From Deltaproteobacteria bacterium (GTDB lineage Bacteria > Desulfobacterota > Desulfarculia > Adiutricales > Adiutricaceae): a stretch of DNA of 44,211 bases. The position numbers were made by a program, and so were the translations under genes. The notes beneath the pieces are model-generated. The model worked only from the letters and a program-made list of their open reading frames with translations. It did no database searches and was not told where the DNA came from. The DNA lies in assembly GCA_031265205.1 (NCBI GenBank), contig JAISCZ010000011.1, positions 1 to 44,211 of the forward strand, written 5' to 3'. Position 1 is the stretch's first letter. Each line of letters opens with the position of its first letter. Positions 8,635-16,555 of this stretch are shown here, in pieces.

Positions 8635-11040
8635 TTATTCCCCCAATGCAAGCCTTATTATATCTTCTGCCGTGTGCTTTTTCGGGAAGATTGTCACCTC
8701 ATCGTTGCCATGCGTAAACGTGGTTTCAATATAATCTCCGTATTTCGTCTTCAAGCCCTCGCATTGTTTCTTAAATCTGTCTGGACTGATACCAAACACC
8801 ACGATTGGCGAGATATACGCCGATTCTTCATCTACTTTCATTAACTCGCGGACGGTAAAACCGCCACGCTCCGTCTTGGCGGCGATTAGATACAGTCCGT
8901 AGAGTATCGTCAGCGGATTTACTTCTTTTGCCTTGCGGGTTATGCTCTTGACTTGCTTGCCTTTCATTTCGATAGACGTAACCGCGCCGTCACCACCGAG
9001 CGGGGATTTGGTGAGCATATCCCTCAAAGCGGCAAGCCCACCGTCAATCGTAGACTTACCAAGATTGGGATTGCTGAGTTTCAAAAAATCAGCCAACTCG
9101 TCAGAGGTATATGGTTTGTTAAAATCGGTAGCAGTCACGAACCATTTCAGTAATATCGCATTGTTGACGAGAGCAATCCAAATAAAGTCCCAACCAATGG
9201 AACACTCCCCACCAAGTTTGCGGAAAACTTCAACAAGTGGCGTGGGCTTTTTATTGCTTTCGTATATTAAGCCCGATTGAATAAACCAAATACGAGCCGA
9301 TGGCACCATATTTTTACCGAGCGGGTGATTGTAGTGCCAAGGGAAAAATTCTTCGCCTAAGTCGACAAGAGCAGACACCCACTGATACCTGTCGTTTTCC
9401 CTTAATCCAAAATTTTGATAGTTTGCAATACCTCTGATTAGGTTATTGCTTTCCGTGTCTGGCTTGTACATTGATTTAAACCTCAAACAATAATTATCAA
9501 TATCGTAGCATTTACGGCAATGTGTGCATTTAGCACCGTTTATTTTCAATTTGCCGTTTTCGATTGTTATTGCACCTCCTGAACATTCTGCCTCGCAATT
9601 TCTGCAAGCAATGCACCCCGTAACTTTTCGGAAAAACGCTCTCACAGGCTGGATTTGTGCCAGTTTCTCTTCATCGCTACGAAACTCAAATGTCGCTTTA
9701 CCTCCACCTGTGTATGGAGCATAATAACTGAAAGGAATGCCATCGTCTAATGTGTTGGGCAGTTTCAATCGTTGCTGTTCTGTTTCTCTCACTCTTACTA
9801 CTGTGCCAAGTGTTTTTATCCACTCATAAAACATTTCGGAAGTGAAGTGAGGGCTTTGAAAAATAACCGTTAATCCATTATGTTCCTCGAGAGGGTTTGT
9901 TAACGCATCTTTCAGTATAAGACCATTTTTTCTCGCTTGCCAGTTTAAACTGCCTATAAATTCCGTGCGTTCAGTAGGCGTTTCAAAACCTTTACTACTC
10001 GTTTCAATAATAATGTCGTTATACGGTTTCAGTTCACGAGGGTACGCTTTATCCACAAACCAGACATATTTTTCAGACGATTCGGGACACATCATACATC
10101 CGACACGGGTAAGTCCCTTTTTATACGCACAGTTTATCAGGAGGTCGTTGGCGAAAATATAAAGCCATAATTCGTGCGCTCCCCAATCCAGTATCGGCAT
10201 TAGGTTTAGTTGCGAGGCATTTTTCGCGCCATCCGTTGCGTCATCGTAAAAGGAACGGCTTATGCTCTCATCGCCTCTTACGCCGACAAACGCCATAGCC
10301 TTGATTGCCGACTTGTGGAGTTTGTCTTTTAGGAGCATTATCGCAGGCGTACTCTTGTGAACTGAGCAACACCAGCGTATAGTTCTTGACGGTGGAGCGA
10401 AACGCCGCCAGTTTTCGAGAGCTGAAGACTCCGCTTTTGCCGCAATAAACTCTCTGTCGGGGTAGCAGTCTTGAATCTCCTCCCAAACTTTATAGGTATC
10501 GGGCAACTCCATATCCGTATCGCTGAATATAACGGGAACGGAGAGTGGCAACACTTTATGGCAGATGTCGAGCAAGACCACGCTGTCTTTGCCACCTGAA
10601 AATGCGATATAGGCGATGTCACAACGCTTTATATCTTCGTCATACAGCTCCTTTGCTCTTCGCTTTGCGTCAGCCACAATAATATCCATCATTGAGGCAT
10701 TTGCCGCAAGCATTCCCTCTATGTCTACGGGTTCAAGTCTCAGTTGACCTGTGAAAAAGAACTCGGGCGATAGAGGCTTTCCGTATTGAGTGCAATTGAG
10801 TTGCGCGACCTTTCTACCGATAGGATTTCCTTTTTCGTCTTCATCGTTAACGATGTAGGTGTTCTTTTGCGCCCACAGCAAAGGGCGAGTTTCACATTTG
10901 TTATATTCAAATCGCAAACCTAACTTTGTTACAGTCAATTCTTGTGCGAATACCGGTCTTATTTCATTAGCAACATAACGTCCCGTTTGATTGGTCAGTT
11001 TGTAGCCGCAAGTTTTCTTATCCCATATAAAAGAGTACAT
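8635..11040 (-). CDS. brxP: BrxP: PAPS-reductase-like + 2x[4Fe-4S] + DUF4007-like fusion
   Basis: BrxP replaces the PglX methyltransferase in BREX type 4. Three parts can be seen in 801 residues. (1) Residues about 130-340 form a PAPS-reductase/ATP-pyrophosphatase domain: the PP-loop FSGGKDS at 147-153, the SDTDMELPDTY segment, a paired-cysteine RWCCSVHK near 222 and GCMMCPES near 314, which could bind metal or an Fe-S cluster. (2) Residues 476-518 are a ferredoxin-like segment with CxxCxxCxxxC and CxxCxxC...C, matching two [4Fe-4S] sites. (3) From about 545 to the end, HPLGKNMVPSARIWFIQSGLI and FKKQCEGL-type blocks resemble DUF4007. The family chemistry suggests adenylation or thiolation of a nucleic acid or small molecule, as in DndC/SspD or TtcA relatives. 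The actual product is unknown. It is second in the operon, and adjoins brxC by 2 bases. Confidence 0.88.
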   Translation of the reverse strand: MYSFIWDKKTCGYKLTNQTGRYVANEIRPVFAQELTVTKLGLRFEYNKCETRPLLWAQKNTYIVNDEDEKGNPIGRKVAQLNCTQYGKPLSPEFFFTGQLRLEPVDIEGMLAANASMMDIIVADAKRRAKELYDEDIKRCDIAYIAFSGGKDSVVLLDICHKVLPLSVPVIFSDTDMELPDTYKVWEEIQDCYPDREFIAAKAESSALENWRRFAPPSRTIRWCCSVHKSTPAIMLLKDKLHKSAIKAMAFVGVRGDESISRSFYDDATDGAKNASQLNLMPILDWGAHELWLYIFANDLLINCAYKKGLTRVGCMMCPESSEKYVWFVDKAYPRELKPYNDIIIETSSKGFETPTERTEFIGSLNWQARKNGLILKDALTNPLEEHNGLTVIFQSPHFTSEMFYEWIKTLGTVVRVRETEQQRLKLPNTLDDGIPFSYYAPYTGGGKATFEFRSDEEKLAQIQPVRAFFRKVTGCIACRNCEAECSGGAITIENGKLKINGAKCTHCRKCYDIDNYCLRFKSMYKPDTESNNLIRGIANYQNFGLRENDRYQWVSALVDLGEEFFPWHYNHPLGKNMVPSARIWFIQSGLIYESNKKPTPLVEVFRKLGGECSIGWDFIWIALVNNAILLKWFVTATDFNKPYTSDELADFLKLSNPNLGKSTIDGGLAALRDMLTKSPLGGDGAVTSIEMKGKQVKSITRKAKEVNPLTILYGLYLIAAKTERGGFTVRELMKVDEESAYISPIVVFGISPDRFKKQCEGLKTKYGDYIETTFTHGNDEVTIFPKKHTAEDIIRLALGE

Positions 11041-12237
11041 TTAATCTGGCACCTCCGCGAATATGCCCTTTAGCCATTTTCGTTTAGGTGCATTTTTGTA
11101 ATACGTTTTTATCAGCCGACGATAGGTCTTGTCATCGGGTATGTTATATTCGGTTTTGAAGTTCACGCCGAGGTGAATACTCAAAGCGGTATGCAATACA
11201 TCCTCTGACGGAGTTAATCCAAGGTCTTCGATCTGCTCTATCACATCGGCGAGCGTTTCAGTAAACTCATCAGATAATCCCAGAGCATCGAGCGTTTGAT
11301 AGCAGACGATGCCGTTGATTTCCGTTTTGACGAGTTCAACGGCGTGTTCTTTTATAATGCTAGCGAGCAGGTCTGCTGAGAACGCAGAGAAACGATCTCG
11401 CAGAGTATGCTCGTCAATCGTTCCACTGTATTCATTGTGGATTATCGAAATAATCTGCTTTGCTATGTCGGCAGATAAATCCTTAACGCTACGGTTAATG
11501 CGAGCAATTCTTGTGCAGTAGCATTCGACACAGCGAACACTGCGTTTGTTTATAAACTCATAGAACGCAATGAAATTTTCTAAGCCGTCAATGCAACGAT
11601 TGTTTAGGCTCCCTGCAAATAGGTCATACAACTCCGAAATCTCAAAGCAACCATAATCGTCAAGCCAATAGTTAGCAAAGTCGGTTATATCTTTCCGAGT
11701 GTTTGTGTCGCAAACCATATCAGGCAGGAAGAAGACATCGTCAGTGCTGCAAAACATAATGCGTTTTAGCGTTGTTTGCAGTTTGCCGTCAATATCGACA
11801 CCCGATTTATCTGAAAGCAAACGGACGGCAGTTGCTTCAAATCGAAAGCCGTTTGCATAGTTCTCATTCAAAACTTCAAGAATGGGTTCAAGTATTTGTT
11901 CGCCCGAAGACACAACGCCTCCTTTCAGAAATTCGGGATACTGCTCTGCAAAAAACGCTTTCATCAATTGCAGAGAACGTAAATAACCACCCGTAGATAC
12001 TGACGACTTATTTGTTATCGTTGGGTTGTCGGTGAAATAAGGAGTTCGGAGTCCGAACTCGAAAGGCATGGAGTTGAGAAAATAAGGAGTTCGGAGTCCG
12101 AACTCGAAAGGCATGGAGTTGAGAAAATAAGGAGTTCGGAGTCCGAACTCGAAAGGCATGGAGGAGACAACGCTTGACAAGCAACTCTTCCCAAATATCA
12201 TTGACGATAGCATAGAAAACGTGTCACTTAACGCCAA
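11041..12237 (-). CDS. Unknown first gene of BREX operon, repeat-bearing N-terminus
   Basis: The longest reading gives 398 residues. From about residue 75 onward (STGGYLRSLQLMKAFFAEQYPEFL) it is an ordinary, mostly helical globular protein with no motif I recognise. Cysteines occur as CVECYC near the middle. The position upstream of brxP and the general style (an N-terminal helical region with conserved basic residues) recall BrxA/BrxB-type accessory proteins, but I cannot claim homology. The first 70 residues are unusual: MPFEFGLRTPYF occurs three times because of a 45-bp DNA triplication. No start has a good ribosome-binding site. The first candidate is TTG at 12237, and ATGs lie inside each repeat. 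The true N-terminus may begin at the last repeat, in which case the other copies would be leader DNA. The stop directly abuts the brxP start. Confidence 0.7.
   Translation of the reverse strand: MALSDTFSMLSSMIFGKSCLSSVVSSMPFEFGLRTPYFLNSMPFEFGLRTPYFLNSMPFEFGLRTPYFTDNPTITNKSSVSTGGYLRSLQLMKAFFAEQYPEFLKGGVVSSGEQILEPILEVLNENYANGFRFEATAVRLLSDKSGVDIDGKLQTTLKRIMFCSTDDVFFLPDMVCDTNTRKDITDFANYWLDDYGCFEISELYDLFAGSLNNRCIDGLENFIAFYEFINKRSVRCVECYCTRIARINRSVKDLSADIAKQIISIIHNEYSGTIDEHTLRDRFSAFSADLLASIIKEHAVELVKTEINGIVCYQTLDALGLSDEFTETLADVIEQIEDLGLTPSEDVLHTALSIHLGVNFKTEYNIPDDKTYRRLIKTYYKNAPKRKWLKGIFAEVPD
12031..12165 (-). repeat. Three 45-bp direct repeats, each with a 19-bp palindrome
   Basis: Three near-identical 45-bp units follow one another; each holds GAGTTCGGAGTCCGAACTC, 9-bp inverted arms around one central base. 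The palindromes lie at about 12042-12060, 12087-12105 and 12132-12150, spaced exactly 45 bp. They fall at the 5' end of the BREX operon, within or just before the first gene. Because 45 is a multiple of three, the frame stays open. They could be tandem operator sites for a dimeric regulator, an mRNA hairpin series, or a simple in-frame expansion. Confidence 0.9.
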
Positions 12238-12250
12238 GGAAGATAATTAT

Positions 12251-12389
12251 GATGAGTGTGCAAAAAGTCCAGGAACTTAAAATTACTTGATTTCCAATGC
12301 TATATAAACGCAATGTTGCATTATTATATACTATATACAGTATAATGTTCCATCATGCATTTGTAATGAAGGGTTTTTGCGCTTTCATC
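12251..12389. mobile_element. MITE-like element A, 139 bp
   Basis: The left end is GATGAGTGTGCAAAAAGTCC; the right end, read inward on the opposite strand, is GATGAAAGCGCAAAAACCC. They form imperfect terminal inverted repeats of about 16 bp. The element is flanked by direct repeats AATTAT (12245-12250 and 12390-12395), a target-site duplication. It has no coding capacity. It is homologous along its length to elements B and C but is the most diverged copy. It lies immediately upstream of the BREX operon's first gene. Confidence 0.87.
12323..12351 (-). promoter_or_regulatory. Candidate promoter of the BREX operon inside MITE A
   Basis: On the minus strand a perfect -10 box TATAAT (12328-12323) is preceded by 17 bases and a GGAACA -35-like hexamer (three of six consensus bases). 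A start near 12316 would give a leader of about 80 nt to the TTG at 12237. The -10 box lies next to an AT-rich dyad (TATACT...AGTATA). The other two MITE copies lack the TATAAT. This is a pattern-based suggestion only. Confidence 0.35.
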
Positions 12390-12547
12390 AATTATAATAA
12401 AGCTAGAATATAATACGGCATAGAGGGCAAAGTCAATCAAAAACGCGCCGTTTTCCAGAGATCTAAAGAAAATATTAATCTTAAGTCGAAAAACGCATGT
12501 TGAAGCGCATTTTAAGCAATTTTCATGCCATATTTATATTCAAGATT

Positions 12548-12686
12548 GATGGAAGTGCAAAAACCCTTCATCGAAGTAGTCAGATGGACAACGATACCTT
12601 ATATGGTATATTTACCTAATTAGTAGTCTTTATTTTGCATTAAGATATGACCGCTTGTCAGTTCCGGGACTTTTTGCATTCTCATC
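12548..12686. mobile_element. MITE-like element B, 139 bp (inverted relative to A and C)
   Basis: This element is exactly 139 bp, from GATGGAAGTGCAAAAACCC to the reverse complement of GATGAGAATGCAAAAAGTCC. By eye it matches element C in the opposite orientation at about 90%. No clean target duplication is seen. Instead the flanks are themselves inverted (ATTCAAG on the left, CTTGAAT on the right, each 3 bases out), so it may have inserted into a palindrome or have longer termini. Confidence 0.87.
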
Positions 12687-13009
12687 AAACTTGAATCGAG
12701 CGCTCTTTTTTGGAATTCGCGTAAGAACCGTTATTAAAGTTGGAATTGGAATTGTTATCTGAATTGTCATTGTAATTGAGATTGGAACCGCTACCCGAGT
12801 AACGCTTAGGGAAGCGTCGCGCGCGCCCTGGTTTGGGAAAGCTCAAGGGGCTCGCTTGGACGCTTTCCGGCGCGCCCTTGAGGCTGGGGGGCCGCGTTCT
12901 TGGCGGGCCCCGCGGGGCCCCCTCGAAATATAAAGGAAATTAAACGAAGAAAATTTAGACGAAGATTTTGGGGCGCGCCCTCCGCGCAAATAATAATTAC
13001 CATTATTTT
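12687..13009. other. Spacer between MITEs B and C; no gene
   Basis: This 323-base stretch starts with low-complexity repeats of ATTGGAATT-like sequence (about 12735-12795) and turns abruptly GC-rich. It includes a 16-bp perfect palindrome GGGCCCCGCGGGGCCC at 12905-12920, then becomes AT-rich again up to element C. No plausible coding sequence is present. Confidence 0.6.
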
Positions 13010-13148
13010 GATGAGAGTGCAAAAAGTCCCGGAACTGACAAGCGGTCATCTCTTAATGCCAAATAAAGACTACTAACTAGGTTAATATGCCGTATATGGT
13101 ATCATTGTCCGTCTGGCTACTTCGGCGAAGGGTTTTTGCACTTTCATC
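13010..13148. mobile_element. MITE-like element C, 139 bp, 8-bp target duplication
   Basis: The left end is GATGAGAGTGCAAAAAGTCC and the right end is the reverse complement of GATGAAAGTGCAAAAACCC. The flanks are perfect 8-bp direct repeats ATTATTTT (13002-13009 and 13149-13156). The same length, ends and interior as B and A identify a family moved in trans by some transposase. No internal ORF is present. B and C face each other as a long inverted repeat around a 323-bp spacer. Confidence 0.9.
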
Positions 13149-13156
13149 ATTATTTT

Positions 13157-14081
13157 ATATAGCTTGATTTCGTGATGACGGAAATGAGGCTTTGGGGCGT
13201 TTGACGCGAGCGGGACGGTCTTAAACTATCCCTTCGCAGCGCCTTTCGCGCTCGCCATTTTTGTTATGAAACCAGCGTGAGCTTGCCGTGGGTTGTTTCC
13301 GGTTTGTTTGCCTCCGGAAACTTTGGCCTTTCCGGTCGGATATTGGAGAGTCTGAGCGGGTAAGCGCCGAGCCGCGCCTTAAGGGATTTCGCCCCAGCGT
13401 TTATCGCCCAGCGGCGTGAATCTCTTGGCGTTGGCGTTCGCGACGCCCCGTTCTTCTTTTTTTAAGCTCCCGCGCTCGCCTCGGGAGGGTCAGCCGGCCT
13501 CGCTTGGGCTCCCCGCGGGCGGCGGGGTTTAGCGATGTCGCGCGCTCCAAGCTTGGACGCCAAGGCGACCGCGCGGGAGGCGCCGCTCGAGGGAACTAGG
13601 GGAATTTCTCAAGGCGTAACTCTTTTCGCGCGCGGTTTTTTTCGCGGCGGCCCCGGGGGGCCTCGCGCCAAAGGGCGGAAATTTTCACCAGCGCGCCCCT
13701 CGCCCAGGGCCTAATGGCTTCCTCGCCATAGGGCGCGCGCGTCGCCATCGTCGCGGCGACGCGCGCTCTATTATGTGGGGAGACCCGCGAGGCGAGTCCC
13801 CACGGATCATTTCCGGCTTTGGCGCGCTCCCGCGCGTTCCCGCGCGAGGGCCCGCGCGCTTTAAGGGTCCCTCGCGCGGCTTGGGTCCCAACGGGCTTCT
13901 GTCGGCGGGCCGCGCGCTCTAACTGGCCTGGGGACTCGCGGCGCGAGGCTTGGGGAGCGCGACGCTTCCGCTCTTAAGGGACGGAGTCCCCGGCGCGGCG
14001 CGCTCGCGCGGGCGCTATTTGACAAGCGGAGATTTTCTCCCCCATAATCTTTGGAAAAATGAAGGAGGCTCGCGCTTTTCC
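13157..14081. other. GC-rich stretch without a convincing gene
   Basis: About 0.9 kb between the MITE cluster and tsaE. Reading frames here are Arg/Pro/Ala-rich with no recognisable domain or start signal, as expected for non-coding GC-rich DNA. The base composition jumps to the high-GC chromosomal level at about 13.2 kb, marking the right boundary of the BREX-bearing AT-richer island. Confidence 0.5.
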
Positions 14082-14105
14082 GTGGACGTCACGCAACCCG
14101 GCATC

Positions 14106-14729
14106 ATGTTTTTTACGCTCAGCCGCAAGGAAACCAGGATTCTCGGCCGTCGCCTGGCCAATCTTTTGCGGAAGGAGTTCCCCCCCGATGAACCCCTGAC
14201 CATCGCCCTTTCCGGCCCCTTGGGCGCGGGCAAAACAACCTTCGTCAAGGGTTTTGGGAAAGCTTTGGGGATTGCGCCCAAAGATATAGTCTCGCCCACC
14301 TTTGGTCTCGCCACCGTCTACGAGGAAGCGGAGATTCCTTTTGTCCACCTCGACCTTTACCGTTTAGGCGCCGAGGGACAGGGCCGGGAAGCCGCCGCGC
14401 GGGAATTCCGCGAGGCCGGCTTGGAAGACGCGTTGCGGGGCTGGGCCCTGGTCGAGTGGCCCGAAAAGCTGCCGGACAGTTTCTGGAGAGAACGCGTTTT
14501 AAAGATCGAGTTCAACGATATCCAGGATTTCGCGCGGAAATTTAAGGCCTTGGAAGGGTTTTCCCAAAGCCTGGGCGCCTTGGGCAAAAAATTGGAGATC
14601 CTGGTCGCCTCCCATTCCATTCGCTATCTTTTCCTCAGCGGCTTTCGCGTCAAGAAAATCGCCAAGCTCATCGAGAAAAGCGAGCACAAGCTCGATTCCT
14701 TTGCCCACGTGGTTACGCCAGTTGATTGA
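14106..14729 (+). CDS. tsaE: TsaE, tRNA t6A threonylcarbamoylation ATPase
   Basis: TsaE is the P-loop ATPase that works with TsaB and TsaD to install threonylcarbamoyl-adenosine at position 37 of ANN-decoding tRNAs in the cytoplasm. The signature is clear: Walker A GPLGAGKTTF at residues 37-46, SPTFGLATVYE, HLDLYRLG, and LVEWPEKLP. The family is normally about 150-160 residues. This copy is 207, with an extra C-terminal stretch of about 55 residues (KKLEILVASHSIRYLFLSG region) of unknown role. The ATG at 14106 starts the conserved region but has no ribosome-binding site; an in-frame GTG at 14082 follows AAGGAGG at 13 bases and may be the real start. It stands alone on the plus strand. Confidence 0.92.
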   Translation: MFFTLSRKETRILGRRLANLLRKEFPPDEPLTIALSGPLGAGKTTFVKGFGKALGIAPKDIVSPTFGLATVYEEAEIPFVHLDLYRLGAEGQGREAAAREFREAGLEDALRGWALVEWPEKLPDSFWRERVLKIEFNDIQDFARKFKALEGFSQSLGALGKKLEILVASHSIRYLFLSGFRVKKIAKLIEKSEHKLDSFAHVVTPVD

Positions 14730-14949
14730 TCCGCCGATCCGCGAGGGCCGAGGTGAGGCTTGTCCTCTCCCCCTCGCTTCCCTCCGGCGCTCTACCCAGC
14801 GGGCGTGGGCGGCCTTGTGGAGAGACCTTTGGGAGATCCATAGAACCGCCTCTTCCCCTTGGGGAGCGCCCCCAAACTAGGGTTCGCTCCGCGCGAGAAG
14901 GCGCCGAGCGCGAAAAATCGCGAGGGCCCTCCAGAATCCGCGGGGCCAT

Positions 14950-15624
14950 TTGAGCGGGGAGGGAAGACTCATGACTCGCGCGCGAGACGCTACCACGAAA
15001 TTGAGGTTTTTGACGGCGTCAAGGTCTTTCCGACGGAGCGCGCCAAGAGCGACTTCGAGGCGCCCTTTCTTGGCGAGCTCCGCGGGGCGCGGGAAGCCAA
15101 AGGGACGACCGGCGCGGGTTCGCCCGGAAACCGAAAAAGCCCTCGCCGGGGATTGCCCCCTTCGCGAGGCGTTGGCGCCTTTGGGCGATAAGCTCAAACG
15201 CGAAGGCGCGCCGACCGCGCTTTGGCGAGCCAAGAGGACTTGGAAGCGCGCGAAAGAAATTCGCTTATCCGTTGATGGACCCGCGGTTGGACGCGAAAAG
15301 GATCGGGCCATTCGCGAAACCGATCAATTTGTCCGCGGCTTTCGCGCCGCGCGCGGGGTTGAGAACGCCAAAGCCCTGGTTGTCGTGGAATTGATGGGGG
15401 AAGGGGGCGCGGCCATCAAGCTTCGCGGGGCTTTCGGCCCGAAACTGGCCCGCGAAATTATCGAAGCCACCCAAGGGAAAGTGGCCGTGGGCTACGTGAT
15501 TCACGATCCCGATCAGGACGACGGTTTCGCGAGATTTTTCGCCCGCCGATCGCCCTCCAAGCGGACGACAAGCGTAAGTCCTTGTTTATTCCGAGGGCTT
15601 TCGCCTTTCGAAGGGCGCGTTTAG
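14950..15624 (+). pseudogene. Possible decayed hypothetical gene
   Basis: The only part that looks like protein lies at about 15290-15540: DRAIRETDQFVRGFRAARG, then a stretch with VVVELMGEGGAAIKLRG and KVAVGYVIHDPDQDD. Upstream, protein-like text switches frame (YHEIEVFDGVKVFPTE is read in another frame near 14990-15040), suggesting one or more frameshifts. No family is recognised and no start signal is evident. The interval may be a degraded gene or chance open frames in GC-rich DNA. The rest of 14730-16072 shows nothing else convincing. Confidence 0.3.
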
Positions 15625-16072
15625 CGTCTAGCCCTGAAAACTATCTCGCAAAAAACGCGCGTTCGCGATGGGGCGCCGCCAGAGCGGGCCCGCGTGGCTC
15701 AATATCCTCGCGATTTCCTCGCGATTTCCTCCAGCGCCCAACTGACCCTACCGCGAGCCCACCGCGGCCATGGGCTTGGGGAGCGAGCCAATGGGGGAGA
15801 CAGGGCGAAAGGCCCAGGTGGCGAGAGGTAGGCCGCGCCGCGGCGAGGCGCCGGCCGCCCTTCCCCTTCTTCCGCGAGGAGAAGCGCCCCGCGCGGGCGC
15901 GAGCGCGGCGCGGGATCCTCTTTGGCGCCCCCGCGCGCTTTTTTGGTATATTCCCGCGTGTCTTTTGTTTTTTTTAATGCCGCCACGCGCGGCGCCGCGA
16001 GTCTCCGGCGGCGCCGCGCCCCTTTCTTTTAGGCTTTCGCCAAGAACTTTCGCCAAGAAGCAAAGCGCCGTT

Positions 16073-16378
16073 ATGTCCCCCCCGTCGCCCTCAAGCCCCT
16101 CCCCGCCGGGCCAGATCAGTCTCCAAAAGCTCTTGCGGAGGATGGTTTGGTCCTTCGCCCTTTCCATAGCGGGGAGCTGGGGCTTAATCCTACCCCGTCT
16201 CCACGTCCTTGAGCTCGCGCCCGCGCGCCAGGCGTCGTCCCTGTGGCTCTATCTCGATCTGGCGTCCTTAAGCCTGGCGATTTTAGGAATACTTTTGGCT
16301 CTCTACCACAATTCGCTCCTCTCCCCACGGCTGGCGCGCCTCCACGACTTGGGGGAATCGCGCTGGGGCTTCTCTTAG
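16073..16378 (+). CDS. Small two-helix membrane protein, unknown
   Basis: A 101-residue product starting at the ATG at 16073. After a Pro/Ser-rich N-terminus there are two hydrophobic segments (about residues 25-42, WSFALSIAGSWGLIL, and 57-77, LWLYLDLASLSLAILGILLAL) separated by a short basic loop. The organisation suggests a small inner-membrane protein. It lies about 180 bases before ccdA on the same strand, so it could be part of that envelope cluster. No family is recognised. The extended upstream frame is Arg/Ala-rich and probably untranslated. Confidence 0.45.
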   Translation: MSPPSPSSPSPPGQISLQKLLRRMVWSFALSIAGSWGLILPRLHVLELAPARQASSLWLYLDLASLSLAILGILLALYHNSLLSPRLARLHDLGESRWGFS

Positions 16379-16555
16379 GGAACGCGAGGCCTCGCCTCGC
16401 GGCGGGGGGAGATAGTGTCATTATCCGGGAGAAAGTACTATAATACTCTCCGGGATTCCCTCCGCTCCGGGAGTCCGCTGGGTCATTTTGGGGAAAGCGC
16501 CCTTTTTTCGCTTCCCCGCGCGGTGGCTCGCTGGGTTTGGGGGAGACGCGAGGGA

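Noticed and set aside
11041..12237. Calling the first operon gene brxA, brxB or a DUF4007 protein
   Set aside because: The sequence shows no motif clearly matching those families, and DUF4007-like sequence is found instead in the C-terminal part of brxP.
580..12250. BREX operon as a simple composite transposon bounded by the MITE termini
   Set aside because: The left terminus is a single right-end without a partner, and the two sides do not give inward-facing ends or a shared target duplication around the operon.
13685..13891. Arg/Pro-rich reading frames in GC-rich gaps, for example 13685-13891 and 28616-28804 on the minus strand
   Set aside because: They have skewed Arg/Ala/Pro composition, no start signals and no domains, and overlap similar frames on the other strand; they are typical of non-coding GC-rich DNA.
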